This document shows positions 61,198 through 64,000 of a DNA stretch of 64,000 nt, piece after piece. Position numbers and translations under genes: made by a program. How positions within the stretch are numbered: the stretch's first letter is position 1; the number at the start of each line of letters is the position of its first letter. The notes beneath the pieces are model-generated. The model made no database searches, was not told the DNA's origin, and saw nothing but the letters and a program-made list of their open reading frames with translations. Source of the stretch: Pseudolysinimonas kribbensis. GTDB lineage: Bacteria; Actinomycetota; Actinomycetes; Actinomycetales; Microbacteriaceae. The stretch is from contig NZ_BSVB01000001.1 in NCBI RefSeq assembly GCF_030161895.1, positions 744,001-808,000 of the forward strand, given 5' to 3'.

Positions 61198-62256
61198 ATG
61201 GTGGCGAGGAGCAGGGGGCAGCGTCGTCGCACGCTCCAGGACGTCGCAGAGGCCGTCGGCCTCTCCGCCAACACGGTCTCCCGCGCCCTCAACGACATGC
61301 CCGGCGTCAGCGCCGCCACGCGTGCCCGCATCAAGGCCGAGGCCGAGCGGATCGGCTACGTGCCCAACGTGCACGCCCGCTCGCTCGTGCTCGGCTCGCC
61401 GAAGACGATCGGCGTCGTCGTCACCGACATCGCCAATCCCTACTTCAACGACCTCGTCAGCGAGATCGAGGACCAGGCGTTCACCGCCGGATACAACCTG
61501 CTGCTCCTGCTGTCCGACGAGGACCCCGAGCGCGAACGGCTCGCCATCGAGACCGCGCTGCGCGCCGGCGTCGACGGGGTCATCGGCGTGCCCGTGCAGG
61601 GGCGGGCGAACCCGTGGACCGCGCTCACGCGCGCCGGGATCCCCCTCGTCCTGACCACCCGGGAGATCCCGGAGCTCGGGGTGGATTTCTTCTCCAACGA
61701 CAACGAGGCCGGCGGCCGGATGACGACCAACGCCGTCCTCGAGCGCGGAGCCCGGGATCCGCTGCTGATCGAGGAGGATCTGCAGATCTCGACCGTCGAG
61801 CACCGGATCAACGGCTTCCGCCAGGCGCTCGAGGAGCACGGCATCCCGTTCGATTCGCGCCGCAACGAGCTGATCCCCTCCCGCCGCAACGCGCGCTCCG
61901 CCATGCACTGGCGGGCCGAGGACGGCTACCGCGTCGTGCGCGACCTGCTGGACGGCGGCCGGATGCCCGACGCCTTCGTCGTCGGCAACGACTACCTGGC
62001 GCTCGGGCTGTACAGCGCGCTGCGCGAGCGCGGCATCCGGATCCCCGAGGACGTCCTCGTCATGGGCTGGGGCGACTACGCCTTCGCCCGGTTCCTCGAT
62101 CCGCCGCTGTCGACGCTGCGGCTGCCCTCCATCGAGGTCGCCCGACGGGCGACGGCACGCCTGTTCGCCCTGCTCGACAACAGCGTGGCCGGCGACGAGC
62201 CGGTGACCGAGTTCATCCAGCCGGAGCTCGTGCTCCGGGCGTCCACGAACCGCTGA
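61198..62256 (+). CDS. LacI-family transcriptional regulator
   Basis: 352 aa. N-terminal LacI HTH (TLQDVAEAVGLSANTVSRAL), hinge with VPNVHARSLVLGSPKTIGV, and a periplasmic-binding-like effector domain. Starts 12 bp after the S2 gene. Likely controls the divergent operons here through dyads in 59616-59878; effector is probably a sugar or its oxidised product. Confidence 0.93.
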   Translation: MVARSRGQRRRTLQDVAEAVGLSANTVSRALNDMPGVSAATRARIKAEAERIGYVPNVHARSLVLGSPKTIGVVVTDIANPYFNDLVSEIEDQAFTAGYNLLLLLSDEDPERERLAIETALRAGVDGVIGVPVQGRANPWTALTRAGIPLVLTTREIPELGVDFFSNDNEAGGRMTTNAVLERGARDPLLIEEDLQISTVEHRINGFRQALEEHGIPFDSRRNELIPSRRNARSAMHWRAEDGYRVVRDLLDGGRMPDAFVVGNDYLALGLYSALRERGIRIPEDVLVMGWGDYAFARFLDPPLSTLRLPSIEVARRATARLFALLDNSVAGDEPVTEFIQPELVLRASTNR

Positions 62257-62279
62257 ATCCGCCCGACGAGGAGTCGACC

Positions 62280-63295
62280 GTGTCCAACAAGGCCGCCGTG
62301 ATGCCCGAGATCGGGCGCATCGAGATCCGGGATGTCGGCGAGCCCGCGCCGGGGCCGCGCCAGGCCGTCGTGCAGATCCAGGCCGTCGGCGTGTGCGGCT
62401 CCGACACCGCGTATTACACGGTCGGGTACATCGGGGATTACGTGGTCGACGGGCCGATCATCCTCGGCCACGAGGTCGCGGGCGAGATCGTGGCGGTGGG
62501 TGCGGAGGTGACCCGGGTGAAGGCCGGCGACCGGGTCGCCATCGAGCCGGGCGAGCCGTGCCGGAATTGCCGGGAGTGCATGGCCGGCCGCTACCACCTC
62601 TGCCCCCGCCTGAAGTTCCTCGCCACGCCGCCGTACGACGGCGCGCTCGTGCAGCGCATCGCCCTCGACGAGCGCCAGCTCTTCGCGATCCCCGACTCGA
62701 TGACCTACGAGGAGGCCGCTCTGTGCGAGCCGCTCTCGGTCGGCATCTGGGCGTGCCATCGCGCGGGTCTGGCGCCCGGCGATCACGTGCTGGTCAGTGG
62801 CGCCGGCCCGGTCGGCGTGCTCGCGGCCCAGGTCGCGCGCGCCTTCGGCGCCGCCTCGGTGACGGTCGTCGACGTGTCGGAATTCCGCCTTGGCCTGGCC
62901 CGCGAGCTCGGTTTCGCGGCGGAGCGCGCCGGCGAGGGCACCCGGGCCGATTTCGACGTCCTGCTGGAGTGCTCGGGCGCCCCCACCGCCCTCGCCGACG
63001 GGCTCGGCAGGCTGGGCACGAACGGCCGCGCCGCGATGGTCGGCATGCCGAAACAGTCCGTCGAGCTGCCCCTGTCGAAATTGAACGTGAACGAGTTGAC
63101 GATCGGCCTGGTGAACCGTTACGCGCACACGTGGCCGACGGCGATCTCCTCGTCGCCGGCGGCCGGGTCGACGTCGCCTCGATCGTGACGCACCGCTTCG
63201 GGCTCGACGACACGGCGGAGGCGCTGACGCTCGCCAAGCACGTGCCCGACTCGATGAAGGCGATCATCGATCCGCAGCGGGTCGGGCCGGCCTGA
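62280..63295 (+). CDS. Zinc-dependent polyol-type dehydrogenase (MDR family)
   Basis: 338 aa after correcting one break near 63145. Catalytic zinc site VGVCGSD and LGHEVAGE, structural-zinc Cys cluster CRNCRECMAGRYHLC, NAD motif GAGPVGVLAAQ. Most like sorbitol/xylitol dehydrogenases. GTG start with GAGGAG upstream. Probably oxidises a polyol or sugar released by the pathway. Confidence 0.88.
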
Positions 63296-63325
63296 TCCGT
63301 CTCGACGGCCCCGGCGGTCGTCGGG

Positions 63326-64000
63326 TCAGTCGTCGCCGGGATGGATGACGACCTTCATCGCGTCGGGCGTCCCGGCGGCCAGCCGGAACGCCTCCGCCGC
63401 GCGAGCCATGCCGAATCCGTGCGACACGATCCCGTCGAGCTCGATCCGTGCCGTCGATGCGAGCTCGACGGCGAGAAGCCAGGTGAACTGGTAGCGGTTC
63501 GCGCGCGCGACGCTGATCTCGCGCGCATCGTCCCGGGGCACCGTCACGGTGTCGTCCGACGCGCTCACGCAGACGGTCACGGCCCGGCCGCCGTCGGCCA
63601 GACGCTCGATGGACCGGAGGAGCGTGGCGACGCTCCCGGAGCACTCGAGGAGGACGTCGACCTCCGATCCCGCTCCGCCGTCCTCCACCTCGAAACCGCG
63701 CGAGGAGGCGATGTCGAGCCGGGTCGCGGATCCGTCCGCAAGGCGCACCGTGTCGGCACCGAGCGCGCGAGCCGCCTCCGCGGCGAGAAGACCCATCGGC
63801 CCGGCACCGGTGACGAGCACGCGATCGCCGGCACGCAGAGCCGCGCGCTCGACGGCGCGGAGGGCCACGGCGAGCGGCTCGATGAGGACCCCGTCGTCGA
63901 AGGAGATCAGATCGGGCAGCCGGTGCAGCTGCCATTCGTCGATCGCCGCGTACCGCACCAGGAAGCCGTCGTCCAGCGGCGGGATGAAGAAGGCGAGCTG
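63326..64000 (-). CDS. MDR-family alcohol dehydrogenase (5' end beyond the window)
   Basis: At least 225 aa of the C-terminal part: NAD motif VTGAGPMGLLAAEAA, LLECSG, and FTWLLAVELAST. The N-terminal zinc site lies outside the window. Similar in architecture to the dehydrogenase it faces (stops 30 bp apart). Substrate unknown. Confidence 0.85.
   Translation of the reverse strand, partial: QLAFFIPPLDDGFLVRYAAIDEWQLHRLPDLISFDDGVLIEPLAVALRAVERAALRAGDRVLVTGAGPMGLLAAEAARALGADTVRLADGSATRLDIASSRGFEVEDGGAGSEVDVLLECSGSVATLLRSIERLADGGRAVTVCVSASDDTVTVPRDDAREISVARANRYQFTWLLAVELASTARIELDGIVSHGFGMARAAEAFRLAAGTPDAMKVVIHPGDD

Noticed and set aside
61107..63188. One long frame spanning the LacI and dehydrogenase genes
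   Set aside because: The LacI gene is read in another frame with clear motifs; the upstream part of this frame is a shadow.
1..63295. Frameshifts as programmed recoding or true pseudogenes
   Set aside because: They affect unrelated housekeeping and accessory genes alike, lie in G/C runs and are almost always the same sign, which points to sequencing error.

Overview
The window is about 70% GC, with GTG starts, four-base ATGA/GTGA gene overlaps and actinobacterial gene content (CsoR, MoxR-DUF58-transglutaminase, terC, ROK and LacI regulators). It most likely comes from the chromosome of an actinobacterium, probably Microbacteriaceae. Family assignments come from motifs read by eye; no search was run.

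About 25 genes carry a single-base frameshift. Nearly every one is one base short in a run of G or C, and adding one base restores conserved motifs such as Walker A, LTGES and IDPDGD. I read these as uncorrected sequencing errors, not pseudogenes, and give each such gene as one CDS with the break position.

1-24.9 kb (minus strand): a 14-gene envelope-signalling locus. Module A, in transcription order, is kinase, giant Ig/Fn3 surface protein, MoxR ATPase, DUF58, transglutaminase-fold membrane protein, PP2C, long FHA, FHA-winged helix. Module B is short FHA, PP2C, long FHA, kinase, FHA-winged helix, second giant surface protein. Most neighbours overlap by 4 bp. Both kinases carry an extracellular Fn3-like head. 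The transglutaminase-like protein has lost its Cys-His-Asp triad. A shared 16-bp palindrome precedes two transcription units of module B. I consider this the most system-like undescribed locus here.

24.9-34.4 kb: housekeeping and metal genes. There is an inverted-repeat element with tandem repeats, terC behind a probable yybP-ykoY Mn riboswitch, an SRAP protein, small membrane proteins, a PRC-barrel-like protein, an EamA transporter, tRNA-Glu(CTC), a lipid kinase, a copper-type P1B ATPase with a CsoR regulator and its operator, and an F420/NADP oxidoreductase.

34.4-50.7 kb: amino-sugar region. ROK1-nagA on the plus strand faces a nine-gene minus-strand operon (sugar ABC importer, NagB-like deaminase, two TIM-barrel isomerase/epimerases, Gfo/Idh dehydrogenase, second NagA-type hydrolase, MFS exporter). 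A second ROK gene and two more Gfo/Idh genes plus a metallo-hydrolase follow. The importer promoter and the Gfo/Idh promoter share a 16-bp motif, probably the ROK2 operator.

50.7-64 kb: TauE-type permease, then a minus-strand operon dppBCDF, peptide-type binding protein, FAD oxidoreductase, and a pair of unrecognised cytoplasmic proteins (309 and 108 aa). A paralogous pair (320 and 111 aa) starts divergently and is followed by a LacI regulator and a zinc polyol-type dehydrogenase. A second dehydrogenase runs off the end. The duplicated pair with the FAD oxidoreductase and importer looks like an undescribed uptake and oxidation pathway.
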